Positions 1-8,422 of a stretch of DNA of 64,000 nucleotides are shown piece by piece. The notes under the pieces are model-generated. The model made no database searches. It was given only the letters and a program-made list of their open reading frames with translations, and was not told where the DNA came from. The stretch is from Agrobacterium pusense (GTDB lineage Bacteria; Pseudomonadota; Alphaproteobacteria; Rhizobiales; Rhizobiaceae), in the NCBI RefSeq assembly GCF_900102105.1, contig NZ_FNBB01000004.1:62001-126000 (forward strand), in the 5' to 3' direction. How positions within the stretch are numbered: position 1 is the first letter of the stretch; each line of letters opens with the position of its first letter. The position numbers were made by a program, and so were the translations under genes.

Positions 1-545
1 ACGACGAAGGCCGATCGCCAGCCGAGCGTCGCGCCAATCCACGCGCCCACCGGTGCCGCACACACGGTTGCGACGGAGACCCCGGTAAGGATGATGGCCA
101 TGGCGCGTGGCATTTTTTCAATCGGCACGAGCCGCAACGCCAGCGCCGCCGACATGGCCCAGAAGCCGCCAAGACCGATGCCCAGCAGGACGCGCGAGGC
201 AAAGAGCATGAAAAGCCCATTGGCAAAGGCGGCCAGTGTGCTGGAGATTATCAGCAGCGTGGTCAGCCCCAGCAGGGTCCAGCGCCGGTCAATGCCGCGT
301 GTGCCGATGACGACACCCGGGCCCGCAACCGCAGCGACCAGCGCCGTGACGGTTATGGATTGTCCGGCAATGCCGGAGCTAATGGAGAGATCGGCCGATA
401 ACGGCGTCAGGAGGCTGACGGGCAGGAATTCCGCCGTTACCAATCCGAAAACGCCGAGCGAAAGTGAAACCACAGCGGCCCATTTCGCATCCGGCTCGTG
501 TCTGCGCGGCGTATATTCCAGTTCGTTTATGGTCCGGCTATTCAT
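1..545 (-). CDS. MFS transporter, N-terminal part (gene runs off the window)
   Basis: About 181 residues are visible. After a charged leader (MNSRTINELEYTPRRHEPD) come hydrophobic helices typical of the major facilitator superfamily, including GVFGLVTAEFLPVSLL as helix 1 and a conserved-looking DRRW segment in the first cytoplasmic loop. The pattern matches the DHA1 drug, arabinose or purine-nucleoside efflux branch. The start is set by AGGAGA a few bases before ATG at 545. The gene diverges from an AraC regulator about 185 bp away, which is therefore the likely regulator. Substrate cannot be told from sequence. The C-terminal half lies outside the window. Confidence 0.85.
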   Translation of the reverse strand, partial: MNSRTINELEYTPRRHEPDAKWAAVVSLSLGVFGLVTAEFLPVSLLTPLSADLSISSGIAGQSITVTALVAAVAGPGVVIGTRGIDRRWTLLGLTTLLIISSTLAAFANGLFMLFASRVLLGIGLGGFWAMSAALALRLVPIEKMPRAMAIILTGVSVATVCAAPVGAWIGATLGWRSAFV

Positions 546-729
546 GAAAATCTCCTGATGCGCATTCCCGGAACGCGTCGTGAAACGGAAAGGGCAAGGC
601 GAGGAAGCCGGTTGGGAGCCCCGCTTCGACGACTGCAAATCGATGCAAGCAGGCTATGCGTGACAGCCCGGCGTTTCCATGCTAGAAAATCCGTATTCCT
701 TAACCAATCGTCCGAATATGCGAGATACC

Positions 730-1668
730 ATGAACGATGCCCTGACGGAAATGTTGCGTGGCCTTAGGCTTGACGGTGTGGAATATGGCCGCTGCCGCAT
801 GGCCACCCCCTGGGCGACGGCTTTTCCCGAACAGGAGGCGGCGCGGTTTCATTTCATCGGCGTGGGGCAGGCGAAATTGCAAAAACCCTCGGGTGAATGG
901 CTGACCCTGACATGTGGCGACGCCGTGCTTCTGCCGCGCGGGCATGCACATGTGCTGGCGAGCGGTGAAAAGGTGGCCCCTTCCCCCTTCGACCGGTTCG
1001 GCAAGAAGGAAGTGTGTCAGGGCATTTTCGACATGGAGTGCGCAAGTGCGGGTGGCGATACCGTGGCTTTCACCGCTTCGATGCGTTTCAACATGGATAA
1101 CCTGCATCCGCTGCTGCAGCTGATGCCTGACGTGATGCTGACCAGCGATCTGGCCAAAAGCGATCCGGCCATACCCCATCTTCTGGAAGCCATGACGCGG
1201 GAGGTCGAGCTGAACCGCGTCGGCGCGGGTGGCATTCTGGCGCGGCTGGCCGATGTGCTGACTGCAACGCTGATCCGTACTTGGGTGGAATATGGCTGCG
1301 GCGATTCCAGCGGCTGGCTTGCCGCCGTGCGCAATCCCGAACTCGGCCGCGTGCTCGCCGCCATTCACCTCAACCCCGAAAAGGACTGGAGCGTGGAAGA
1401 ACTCGCCTCCCTGATGGGCGCATCCCGCTCAAGTTTCGCGGAACGTTTCACCCGCGTGGTAGGAGAAAGCCCCGCGCGTTATGTGGTTCGGGTCCGCATG
1501 CATCAGGCGCGGCTGTGGCTGCGAGAGGGAATGCGGGTGACGCAGGCAGCCGAAAAGCTCGGTTACGATTCCGAGGCCTCTTTCAGCCGCGCCTTCAAAC
1601 GGGTAATCGGCGCACCACCCAGCCAGTTCCGCAGGAAAGATGCGGCAGGGCTGGAGGATGCGGCTTAA
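730..1668 (+). CDS. AraC-family transcriptional regulator with cupin sensor domain
   Basis: About 312 residues. The N-terminal half resembles the AraC cupin_6 sensor domain (a beta-rich stretch with LPRGHAHVLASG near residue 75), and the C-terminal 100 residues form the two-HTH AraC/XylS DNA-binding domain, with WSVEELASLMGASRSSFAERF and AAEKLGYDSEASFSRAFKR as its recognition segments. Three in-frame ATGs exist (679, 718, 730). I chose 730 because the protein then begins MNDALTEMLRGLRLDG, as family members usually do, but no start has a strong ribosome-binding site. It is divergent from the MFS efflux gene, and autoregulation plus control of that gene is the natural inference. Inducer unknown. 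Confidence 0.88.
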   Translation: MNDALTEMLRGLRLDGVEYGRCRMATPWATAFPEQEAARFHFIGVGQAKLQKPSGEWLTLTCGDAVLLPRGHAHVLASGEKVAPSPFDRFGKKEVCQGIFDMECASAGGDTVAFTASMRFNMDNLHPLLQLMPDVMLTSDLAKSDPAIPHLLEAMTREVELNRVGAGGILARLADVLTATLIRTWVEYGCGDSSGWLAAVRNPELGRVLAAIHLNPEKDWSVEELASLMGASRSSFAERFTRVVGESPARYVVRVRMHQARLWLREGMRVTQAAEKLGYDSEASFSRAFKRVIGAPPSQFRRKDAAGLEDAA

Positions 1669-1988
1669 GACGCGCCCTCTCGGCGGATATCACAGACTTG
1701 GCGGAAATTATGGGAAGGATCTTTATCCGCTCCACCGCATCTTCCTCATGGGCGGCCGGCGGCGGTCTTTCCTCGATTGTGCGGTGATCCGGTTACTCAT
1801 CTTTTTTTCTTGATTTGTTCCTATTGGCCGCAAAGAGTCAAACAGCAGTTGGCGCTCTTCACCAGTTCGTACGGGAAGAGAGGATTCTGGCCTTGCGGCT
1901 ATCTGTTGCACCGTTAAAACGGAATGATCCGTTTGCCACCTGTTACCCTGACAGACCGGGCGACGGGCATCAGGGTTTGGAGGAACCG
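1669..1988. other. Intergenic region with one small palindrome
   Basis: No convincing gene in 320 bp. The one structured element is a perfect 7-bp inverted repeat, AAACGGA-ATGA-TCCGTTT at 1917-1934, about 55 bp before the DUF1304 start. It could be an operator or a leader hairpin. The run CTTTTTTTCTT near 1800 follows no clear stem, so I do not call a terminator for the AraC gene. Confidence 0.5.
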
Positions 1989-2345
1989 ATGATGATCGCC
2001 AGCTTTCTGATCGCCGTGATCGCGGCAATTCATATTTACATCGTCATCCTGGAAATGCTGCTTTGGGAGAAGCCTGCCGGTCGCAAGGCCTTCGGTCTTT
2101 CCGCGGATTTTGCCCGGCAGACGAAAGTGCTGGCCGCCAATCAGGGTCTTTATAATGGCTTTCTCGCAGCGGGGCTGACCTATGGGCTCACGCAGGGTGA
2201 CGACGGGCTGAACTTCAAAGTCTTCTTCCTGAGCTGTGTGCTGGTGGCCGGTATTTTTGGCGCCGTGACAGCCAATATCAAAATCCTGTTCATTCAGGCA
2301 TTGCCGGCATTGTTTGCGCTCGGCTTCCTCTGGATCGGAGTATGA
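1989..2345 (+). CDS. DUF1304 small integral membrane protein
   Basis: 118 residues with four predicted transmembrane helices (about residues 1-20, 48-68, 75-95 and 98-117). It is recognisable as DUF1304 by IHIYIVILEMLLWEKPAGRKAFG near the N-terminus and AANQGLYNGFLAAGL in the second helix. Function of the family is unknown. GGAGG seven bases before the tandem ATGATG at 1989 fixes the start. The glycerate kinase gene begins 4 bp after its stop, so the two are probably co-transcribed, without an obvious functional link. Confidence 0.88.
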   Translation: MMIASFLIAVIAAIHIYIVILEMLLWEKPAGRKAFGLSADFARQTKVLAANQGLYNGFLAAGLTYGLTQGDDGLNFKVFFLSCVLVAGIFGAVTANIKILFIQALPALFALGFLWIGV

Positions 2346-2349
2346 ACAA

Positions 2350-3621
2350 ATGACCGCATGGAACGATACGTCCGCAAGAGACGCTCTCAACCGCATCTTC
2401 ATGACCGCAGTCGCCAGCGCCGATCCCTCTAAAGTGTTGCAACAACACCTGCCCTCCCCGCCTAGAGGGCGGTGTGTGGTGGTTGGCGCAGGCAAGGCTT
2501 CCGCCGCAATGGCCGCAGCGCTTGAAGCGGCATGGCCAAATGTCGATCTTTCCGGCGTGGTGGTGACGCGTTACGGCCATGCCGTCCCGACCGGGCGCAT
2601 TGAAATCATCGAAGCCTCGCATCCGGTGCCGGACGACAGGAGCGCCGAAGCCGCAAAACGCATTCTCGCCGCCGTTGAAGGGTTGACTGCAGACGACATG
2701 GTCATCGCGCTGATTTCCGGCGGTGGTTCGGCGCTGATGGTCTCACCCGCCGAGGGAATGACGCTTGCGGACAAGATGGCGGTCAACCGCGCTTTGCTTG
2801 CCAGCGGCGCCACGATTTCCGAAATGAACGCCGTGCGCAAGCACCTCTCCCGCATCAAGGGCGGGCGACTGGCGCTGGCCGCCAAACCGGCCAGGGTCGT
2901 TTCCCTGCTGATCTCCGACGTGCCGGGCGACGATCCCTCGGAAATCGCCTCGGGCCCGACGGTCGCCGATCCGAGCGATATTGAAACCGTGCGGGAAATC
3001 GTTTCCCGTTATGCGCTCGATCTTCCCGAAAATGTGCGCAAAGTGCTGGAAAAAGGCGAGGAAACCCCGAAGGCCGGCGATATCGCGGAAGATATCCGGC
3101 TCATCGCCGCCCCCTCGCTCGCCTTGCAGGCGGCAGCGGATGAGACGGTGAAGCTTGGCTTAACGCCGCTCATCCTCGGGGATTCGCTGGAGGGTGAATC
3201 CAGGGATGTCGGCGCGGTCATGGCCGGTATCGCGATTTCCGCCCGCCGCAAGGGCCTGCCACTCAAAGGCCCGGCCGTTTTGCTTTCCGGCGGCGAAACC
3301 ACGGTTACGATCGGCAAGGGGCCGGCCGGCAAGGGCGGCCGCAACACGGAATTCCTGCTGAGCCTTGCGCTGACGCTCAAAGGTGCTGATGGCATATGGG
3401 CCATTGCCGGCGATAGCGACGGCATAGACGGAGTGGAGGATGCCGCGGGCGCCGTGGTGACGCCGGACACACTTGCCCGTATGCGCGCAGCCGGCGTCGA
3501 TCCGCGCCAGTCACTCGTGAGCCACGACAGCTATACGGCTTTCAGGGCGGCAGGAGATCTTGTCGTGACCGGCCCAACGCTCACGAATGTCAATGACATC
3601 AGGGCGATTTTGATCGGCTGA
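2350..3621 (+). CDS. Glycerate 2-kinase (GckA/TtuD type, DUF4147-MOFRL)
   Basis: 423 residues. The N-terminal DUF4147 domain (about 10-250) carries VGAGKAS (45-51), HPVPD (91-95) and SGGGSAL (123-129). The C-terminal MOFRL domain (about 300-415) carries LSGGETTVT and GGRNTEFLLSLAL. These are marks of the class II glycerate kinases, which phosphorylate D-glycerate to 2-phosphoglycerate in the serine-cycle, glyoxylate and tartrate routes. Relatives are often mis-annotated as hydroxypyruvate reductase (TtuD). GGAG upstream of ATG 2350 supports the start; the ATG in GTATGAAC just upstream is out of frame. A hairpin with a short U-run follows the stop. Length is normal and all motifs look intact. 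Confidence 0.93.
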   Translation: MTAWNDTSARDALNRIFMTAVASADPSKVLQQHLPSPPRGRCVVVGAGKASAAMAAALEAAWPNVDLSGVVVTRYGHAVPTGRIEIIEASHPVPDDRSAEAAKRILAAVEGLTADDMVIALISGGGSALMVSPAEGMTLADKMAVNRALLASGATISEMNAVRKHLSRIKGGRLALAAKPARVVSLLISDVPGDDPSEIASGPTVADPSDIETVREIVSRYALDLPENVRKVLEKGEETPKAGDIAEDIRLIAAPSLALQAAADETVKLGLTPLILGDSLEGESRDVGAVMAGIAISARRKGLPLKGPAVLLSGGETTVTIGKGPAGKGGRNTEFLLSLALTLKGADGIWAIAGDSDGIDGVEDAAGAVVTPDTLARMRAAGVDPRQSLVSHDSYTAFRAAGDLVVTGPTLTNVNDIRAILIG

Positions 3622-3658
3622 TAGCGGGGCATTGGCAGAGACTACTGAGCTTCCGGCA

Positions 3659-3682
3659 CGTGCTCGTAGAGGAGCACGTTTT
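3659..3682 (+). terminator. Rho-independent terminator after glycerate kinase
   Basis: CGTGCTC, a 6-base loop, GAGCACG, then TTTT: a 7-bp GC-rich stem 37 bp after the kinase stop. It separates the kinase from the next, short gene. Confidence 0.7.
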
Positions 3683-3736
3683 GACTATGCTCTCGGACAG
3701 GAGTAATCTGGCGAGATATCCTTTGGAGCCTCAGCC

Positions 3737-3988
3737 ATGCGTCCTGGAGTGCTCATACTTGGCTTGGCCATCGCCCTTATCCCAGCTTTGGCGGATGCCC
3801 ATAATTGCAAATGCCGAAATCGCGGTGTCATGTTTCAGCTCGGCCAGACGTCCTGCCTAAGAGTCGATGGCGGGTCCTATCTGGCCCGCTGCGAGATGAA
3901 ACTCAACGTTTCCTCCTGGACCAAAATCCAGGACGGCTGCCCCGTGACGCAACGCGTGGAGTCGGCATCGTCCAGCGCTTATCACTAA
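3737..3988 (+). CDS. Small exported cysteine-rich hypothetical protein
   Basis: 83 residues. An N-terminal signal peptide (RPGVLILGLAIALIPALADA, cleavage expected near residue 21) precedes a 62-residue mature part with five cysteines (HNCKC, SC, RC, GC), suggesting a disulfide-stabilised periplasmic or secreted protein. GGAG and GCC precede the ATG. I recognise no family. It lies alone between the kinase terminator and a palindromic repeat. Supporting reality: a clean signal peptide, and no competing antisense gene. An odd cysteine count leaves one residue free for cofactor binding or dimerisation (inference). Confidence 0.6.
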   Translation: MRPGVLILGLAIALIPALADAHNCKCRNRGVMFQLGQTSCLRVDGGSYLARCEMKLNVSSWTKIQDGCPVTQRVESASSSAYH

Positions 3989-4030
3989 GTCTTGTGCCCC
4001 CGCCCACGAAGGGGCTGGCGCATCAGCTTT

Positions 4031-4059
4031 TTTCTTCTCCCCGGGGCGGGGAGAAGAAA
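4031..4059. repeat. Short palindromic intergenic repeat
   Basis: A perfect 12-bp inverted repeat, TTTCTTCTCCCC / GGGGAGAAGAAA, with a 5-base loop, lies between convergent genes. The same 12-mers bound the larger palindrome at 42654-42776, so this looks like a solo copy or remnant of the same rhizobial intergenic repeat. It may also serve as a transcription barrier. Confidence 0.75.
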
Positions 4060-4076
4060 TACGCTGAAACCTCGCC

Positions 4077-5264
4077 TCAGAGCTTCACCCAGACACCGTT
4101 CTTCTTGCCGGACTCGATGCAGGCCGTAACAAAGGCGACACCCTTTACGCCATCATCGACGGTCGGGTAAATCACGGCCTTGTCGAGCACCGAGCCGGTG
4201 CGGCGGGCTTCGATGGCATGCGCCGCCTCGGTATAGATCGTTGCGAAGGCTTCGAGATAACCTTCCGGGTGGCCGGAAGGGATGCGGGTGACGCGTGCTG
4301 CGGCAGCCCCTGCCCCGGCACCGCCGCGGGTGATCAACTGCTTCGGCTCGCCAAGCTTCGTGAACCAGAGATAGTTCGGGTCGGCCTGCGTCCATTCGAT
4401 GCCGGCCTTGTCACCATACACACGAACTTTCAGCCCGTTTTCGTGGCCGACCGCAACCTGGCTGCACCAGAGCAGCCCCTTTGCCGGCTGCTTGCCACCC
4501 TTCGGCTTGAAACGCAGCATCACATGCGCATTGTCGTCCAGCCGGCGGCCTTCGACAAAGGTATGCACATCTGCCGCCAGTTCGTCGACTTCCAGACCGG
4601 AAATGAAGCAGCCGAGATTATAGGCGTGCGTGCCGATATCGCCTGTGGAACCACCCGCACCGGATTGGGCCGGGTCGGTGCGCCAGACAGCCTGTTTGGC
4701 ACCCGTCTGCTCGATGGGTTCCGCCAGCCAGTCCTGCGGATACTCCATCTGCACCAGACGGATCGTGCCGAGAGCGCCCGATTCCACCAGTTCCCGTGCA
4801 TGCCGCACCATCGGATAGCCGGTGTAATTATGCGTCAGGATGAACAGCGCATCGGCCTTGTCGGCGACGTCCTTCAGCTTCTTCGCGTCTTCCAGATTGG
4901 AGGTCAGCGGCTTGTCGCAGATGACATGGATGCCACGCTCCAGAAACGCCTTCGCCGCCGGATAATGCACGTGGTTGGGCGTGACGATCGCCACCGCCTC
5001 TATGCCATCCTCGCGTAGCGCCTCCTTTTCGGCCATCTCCTCGAACGAGCCGTAGCAACGCTCGGGATCGAGCCCCAGTTCACGGCCGGAGGCGAGGGAT
5101 TTTTCCGGGGTCGAAGACAGCGCCCCTGCCACGAGATCGAAACGATTGTCGAGCCGCGCCGCCATGCGGTGAACACCACCGATAAAGGCACCAGAACCAC
5201 CGCCCACCATGCCGAGGCGAATCCGCTTGTTCGCCTTGTCGGTTGTCTTTCCTTCAATAGCCAT
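4077..5264 (-). CDS. Gfo/Idh/MocA-family sugar oxidoreductase
   Basis: 395 residues. The N-terminal Rossmann fold starts at residue 16 (RLGMVGGGSGAFIGG) and the family lysine motif appears as DKP at 117-119 (usually EKP). The C-terminal half has the catalytic GDIGTHAYN at 208-216, with Asp209 and His213. The enzyme should use NAD(P) to oxidise or reduce a hydroxyl of a sugar, sugar acid or cyclitol. It is last in a leftward operon behind the sugar isomerase (gap 21 bp) and an ABC sugar importer, and a second family member sits across the divergent promoter. A role in forming or reducing 3-keto sugars is inference. GAGGAAA precedes the start. Confidence 0.9.
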   Translation of the reverse strand: MAIEGKTTDKANKRIRLGMVGGGSGAFIGGVHRMAARLDNRFDLVAGALSSTPEKSLASGRELGLDPERCYGSFEEMAEKEALREDGIEAVAIVTPNHVHYPAAKAFLERGIHVICDKPLTSNLEDAKKLKDVADKADALFILTHNYTGYPMVRHARELVESGALGTIRLVQMEYPQDWLAEPIEQTGAKQAVWRTDPAQSGAGGSTGDIGTHAYNLGCFISGLEVDELAADVHTFVEGRRLDDNAHVMLRFKPKGGKQPAKGLLWCSQVAVGHENGLKVRVYGDKAGIEWTQADPNYLWFTKLGEPKQLITRGGAGAGAAAARVTRIPSGHPEGYLEAFATIYTEAAHAIEARRTGSVLDKAVIYPTVDDGVKGVAFVTACIESGKKNGVWVKL

Positions 5265-5285
5265 AATGTTTCCTCTGCAATGCTC

Positions 5286-6338
5286 TCAAAGCCCAAGCAT
5301 ACGGCGGTTGGCCGCATCGTCGGTGCCACCAGATGCAAAATCGTCAAAGGCCTTTTCCGTGACGCGGATGATATGCGCCTTGACGAATTCAGCCCCTTCG
5401 CGGGCACCATCTTCAGGATGTTTCAACGCACATTCCCACTCGACCACAGCCCAGCCATCGAAATCATTGGCGGCCATTTTCGAGAAAATCGCACCGAAAT
5501 CGACCTGCCCGTCGCCCAGCGAACGGAAGCGGCCGGCCCGTTCCACCCAGCCCTGATAACCGCCGTAAACGCCCTGCCGTCCGGTCGGGTTGAACTCCGC
5601 ATCCTTGACATGGAACATCTTGATGCGGTCTTTGTAGATATCGATATTATCGAGATAATCGAGGCATTGCAGCACGTAATGCGAGGGGTCGTAGAGCATG
5701 TTGGCACGGGGGTGGTTCTTCACCCGTTCCAGGAACATCTCGAATGTGACGCCATCATGCAGATCTTCACCGGGGTGGATTTCATAGCAGACATCCACAC
5801 CCTGCTCATCGGCATAATCGAGGATCGGCGTCCAGCGTTTGGCAAGTTCGTCAAAGGCTGTTTCTACAAGACCGGCCGGGCGTTGCGGCCACGGGTAGAC
5901 GAAAGGCCAGGCGAGCGCGCCGGAAAAGGTCGCATGCGCCTTGATGCCGAGATTTCTGGAGGCTTTCAGCGCAAATTTCACCTGCTCCACCGCCCATTGC
6001 TGACGCGCTTTCGGGTTGCCACGCACTTCCGGTGCGGCAAAACCGTCAAAAGCCTCGTCATAGGCTGGATGAACCGCAACAAGCTGGCCCTGCAAGTGGG
6101 TGGAAAGCTCGGTCACTTCCACACCGTTCTGGCGCGCGACACCGGCGAACTCGTCGCAATAGTCCTTCGATTCCGCCGCTTTCTTGAGATCGATCAGCTG
6201 CCCGGCCCAGGTCGGCACCTGCACGCCGGCATAGCCTTTTTCCGCCGCCCATTTGGTAATGCTGTCCCAGCTGTTGAAGGGGGCCGCATCACCGGCGAAC
6301 TGACCGAGAAAAAGACCCGGTCCCTTGATCGTTCTCAT
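5286..6338 (-). CDS. Sugar phosphate isomerase/epimerase-family TIM-barrel enzyme
   Basis: 350 residues of the xylose-isomerase-like (AP_endonuc_2) TIM barrel. Probable divalent-metal ligands fall on successive strands: Glu in CYEIHPGED, Asp and His in YDPSHYVLQ, His in FHVKDAEF, and Glu in VVEWECALK. The start at 6338 follows GAGGAGATTTTT; in-frame codons upstream lack such a site. Relatives isomerise or epimerise free or phosphorylated sugars. Some members paired with Gfo/Idh/MocA enzymes instead cleave 3-keto glycosides by beta-elimination. The neighbours here (importer, two oxidoreductases, ThuA) fit either role. Confidence 0.88.
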   Translation of the reverse strand: MRTIKGPGLFLGQFAGDAAPFNSWDSITKWAAEKGYAGVQVPTWAGQLIDLKKAAESKDYCDEFAGVARQNGVEVTELSTHLQGQLVAVHPAYDEAFDGFAAPEVRGNPKARQQWAVEQVKFALKASRNLGIKAHATFSGALAWPFVYPWPQRPAGLVETAFDELAKRWTPILDYADEQGVDVCYEIHPGEDLHDGVTFEMFLERVKNHPRANMLYDPSHYVLQCLDYLDNIDIYKDRIKMFHVKDAEFNPTGRQGVYGGYQGWVERAGRFRSLGDGQVDFGAIFSKMAANDFDGWAVVEWECALKHPEDGAREGAEFVKAHIIRVTEKAFDDFASGGTDDAANRRMLGL

Positions 6339-6482
6339 AAAAATCTCCTCCTGCATCGATACAGTTGCGCGGTAACCCCGCTTTGTTCCCAATCGCCAAG
6401 CTAACCGCTCGTGATTTTCAGACAAGCCCCAAAAGCGAAGGGGCAAGAAAATTTCAGCATTTCATCAAGAACATCTGGGCAC

Positions 6483-7556
6483 TTAAAGCGCCAGTCCGCT
6501 CGCCCTGTCGAAGACGTGCACGCGCTCATGGTGCACGGTGGCGGCAAAGGGCGTGTTGACCTTCACCGGCTGCTCACCATCCACCACTGCCGTAACTTGA
6601 TCGCCCGCCAATTCGAAGACCACATGGGTCTGCGCGCCGGTTGGCTCCACCAGCACCGTTCTGCCGGTAAGCGAGATATCTCCCACAATCGCAGAACCGA
6701 TATGTTCGGGGCGAAGCCCGATCGTCACGGGCTGGCCGCGCTTGACCTTGCGGGAGGCGGCAATGCGGATCGCGGTTCCGTCCTTCAGCCGGGCGGCGGG
6801 CTGGTCGCCTTCCCCATCGACCACACCTTCGATGAGGTTCATGGCCGGCGATCCGATGAAGGCGGCGACGAAGAGATTGGCGGGTGTCTTATAAAGCTCA
6901 AGCGGAGTACCCTGCTGCTCGATGCGGCCGTGATTAAGCACCACCACCCGGTCCGCCAGCGTCATGGCCTCGATCTGGTCATGGGTCACATAGATGGAGG
7001 TCGTGCCGACCTTCTGGTGCAGCGCCTTGATTTCGCTGCGCATCTGCACGCGCAGCTTGGCATCCAGGTTGGAAAGCGGCTCGTCGAACAGGAAGACGGC
7101 GGGGTTGCGAACGACAGCGCGACCCATGGCGACACGCTGGCGCTGACCGCCGGAAAGCTGCGAAGGCTTGCGGTCCAGAAGCTTGCCGAGATCAAGCATA
7201 CGGGCAGCTTCGGCAACACGCTCTTCAATGACGTTTTTCGGCTGGCCGGCAAGCTTCAGATTGAAGCCCATGTTTTCAGCCACCGTCATATGCGGGTAAA
7301 GCGCGTAGGACTGGAACACCATCGCGATGTTGCGCTCACGCGGGGTCATGCCATTGACCACCTTGTCGCCGATGAGAATATCGCCATCGGTGATTTCTTC
7401 CAGCCCGGCGATCATGCGCAGCAGGGTGGATTTGCCGCAACCGGAAGGGCCGACCAGCGCGATGAATTCTCCATCAGCAATATCGAGCGATATGCCGTGA
7501 ATGACATCGAGCGCGGCATAGGACTTGCGGATCTCTCTAAGTTCGACGGAAGCCAT
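6483..7556 (-). CDS. ABC sugar importer ATPase (MalK/UgpC/ThuK type)
   Basis: 357 residues with every motif of a CUT1 ATPase: Walker A GPSGCGKST at 36-44, Q-loop near 82, signature LSGGQ at 134-138, Walker B VFLFDEP at 154-160 and the switch His192 in VTHDQ. The C-terminal 110 residues form the OB/TOBE regulatory domain (GLRPEHIG). It energises the importer encoded just upstream; the gap to the MalG-like permease gene is 17 bp. No EIIA-binding or other regulatory insertion is obvious. Confidence 0.94.
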   Translation of the reverse strand: MASVELREIRKSYAALDVIHGISLDIADGEFIALVGPSGCGKSTLLRMIAGLEEITDGDILIGDKVVNGMTPRERNIAMVFQSYALYPHMTVAENMGFNLKLAGQPKNVIEERVAEAARMLDLGKLLDRKPSQLSGGQRQRVAMGRAVVRNPAVFLFDEPLSNLDAKLRVQMRSEIKALHQKVGTTSIYVTHDQIEAMTLADRVVVLNHGRIEQQGTPLELYKTPANLFVAAFIGSPAMNLIEGVVDGEGDQPAARLKDGTAIRIAASRKVKRGQPVTIGLRPEHIGSAIVGDISLTGRTVLVEPTGAQTHVVFELAGDQVTAVVDGEQPVKVNTPFAATVHHERVHVFDRASGLAL

Positions 7557-7573
7557 ATTTTGCTCCTTTCACG

Positions 7574-8422
7574 TCACGATTTGACGGCACCGGCCGTCAG
7601 GCCCGCGATGATGTGTTTCTGTGCGAGGAAGAAGACGATGACGGTCGGCAGGATCGTCAGCGTGATGAAGGCGAGAACGAGCTGCCACTCCGTGCCGAAT
7701 TCGCCGCGATAAACCATGATGCCGAGCGGCCAGGGATATTTCGATTCCGAATTCAGCATGATGAGCGGCAGGATGTAGCTGTTCCAGCTGCCGACAAAGG
7801 AAACGATGCCAACGGTCGCCACGATCGGCCGTGAGAGCGGCACGGAAATATGCCAGAAGAAGCGCAGATAGCCGCAGCCATCCACAAAGGCCGCCTGAAA
7901 CAGCTCATCCGGCAAATTGCGGAAATAGTTGCGGAACAGGAGAATGCTCATGCCGAGGCCAAAGGCCACCTGCGGCAGCACCACGCCCCAATAGGTATCG
8001 AGCAGGCCAAGATCGCGAATGCGGATGAAGAGCGGCAGAATGGCTGTGGCCGCCGGGAACATCAGCCCCAGCAGGAAATAATTGAGCAGGAAAGACGAGC
8101 CAAAGAACTTCACATGCGCGAAAGTGAAGGCCGCCATGGCCGAAACTGTCAGCGTCAGGAACACCGTCAGCAGCGCGATAACCAGCGAATTGAAAATCTG
8201 CAGCCAGTAACGTTTGCCGAAGAGGATATCGCCGTAATTGGCCCATTGCCATTCGGCCGGAATTCCGAACGGGTTGACGCGCAGGTCTCCCAGCGTCTTG
8301 AAACCACCGAGCGCCGTCGTCAGAAGCGGGATGAGCACGATGGCTGCAATCAGGCTCAATGAAATATAGAGATAAAGCTTGGTTTGCAGCGGCATGCGGA
8401 CGGAAGTGGATGTGTCAGTCAT
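7574..8422 (-). CDS. ABC sugar importer permease (MalG/LacG type)
   Basis: 282 residues, six predicted membrane helices. The EAA coupling loop appears as ELFQAAFVDGCGYLRFFWHISVP, matching the EAAxxDGA-8x-I-x-LP consensus of CUT1 permeases. Its start overlaps the end of the MalF-like gene by 8 bp, so the two are translationally coupled. It forms the inner-membrane channel with that partner. Confidence 0.93.
   Translation of the reverse strand: MTDTSTSVRMPLQTKLYLYISLSLIAAIVLIPLLTTALGGFKTLGDLRVNPFGIPAEWQWANYGDILFGKRYWLQIFNSLVIALLTVFLTLTVSAMAAFTFAHVKFFGSSFLLNYFLLGLMFPAATAILPLFIRIRDLGLLDTYWGVVLPQVAFGLGMSILLFRNYFRNLPDELFQAAFVDGCGYLRFFWHISVPLSRPIVATVGIVSFVGSWNSYILPLIMLNSESKYPWPLGIMVYRGEFGTEWQLVLAFITLTILPTVIVFFLAQKHIIAGLTAGAVKS

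Noticed and set aside
5169..6404. 411-codon rightward open frame opposite the isomerase gene
   Set aside because: Antisense shadow of a TIM-barrel enzyme with metal ligands.
6411..7712. 433-codon rightward open frame opposite the sugar ABC ATPase gene
   Set aside because: The minus strand encodes a complete ATPase with all motifs. The rightward translation is His/Gly/Arg-rich and matches no fold; it is a GC-codon shadow.
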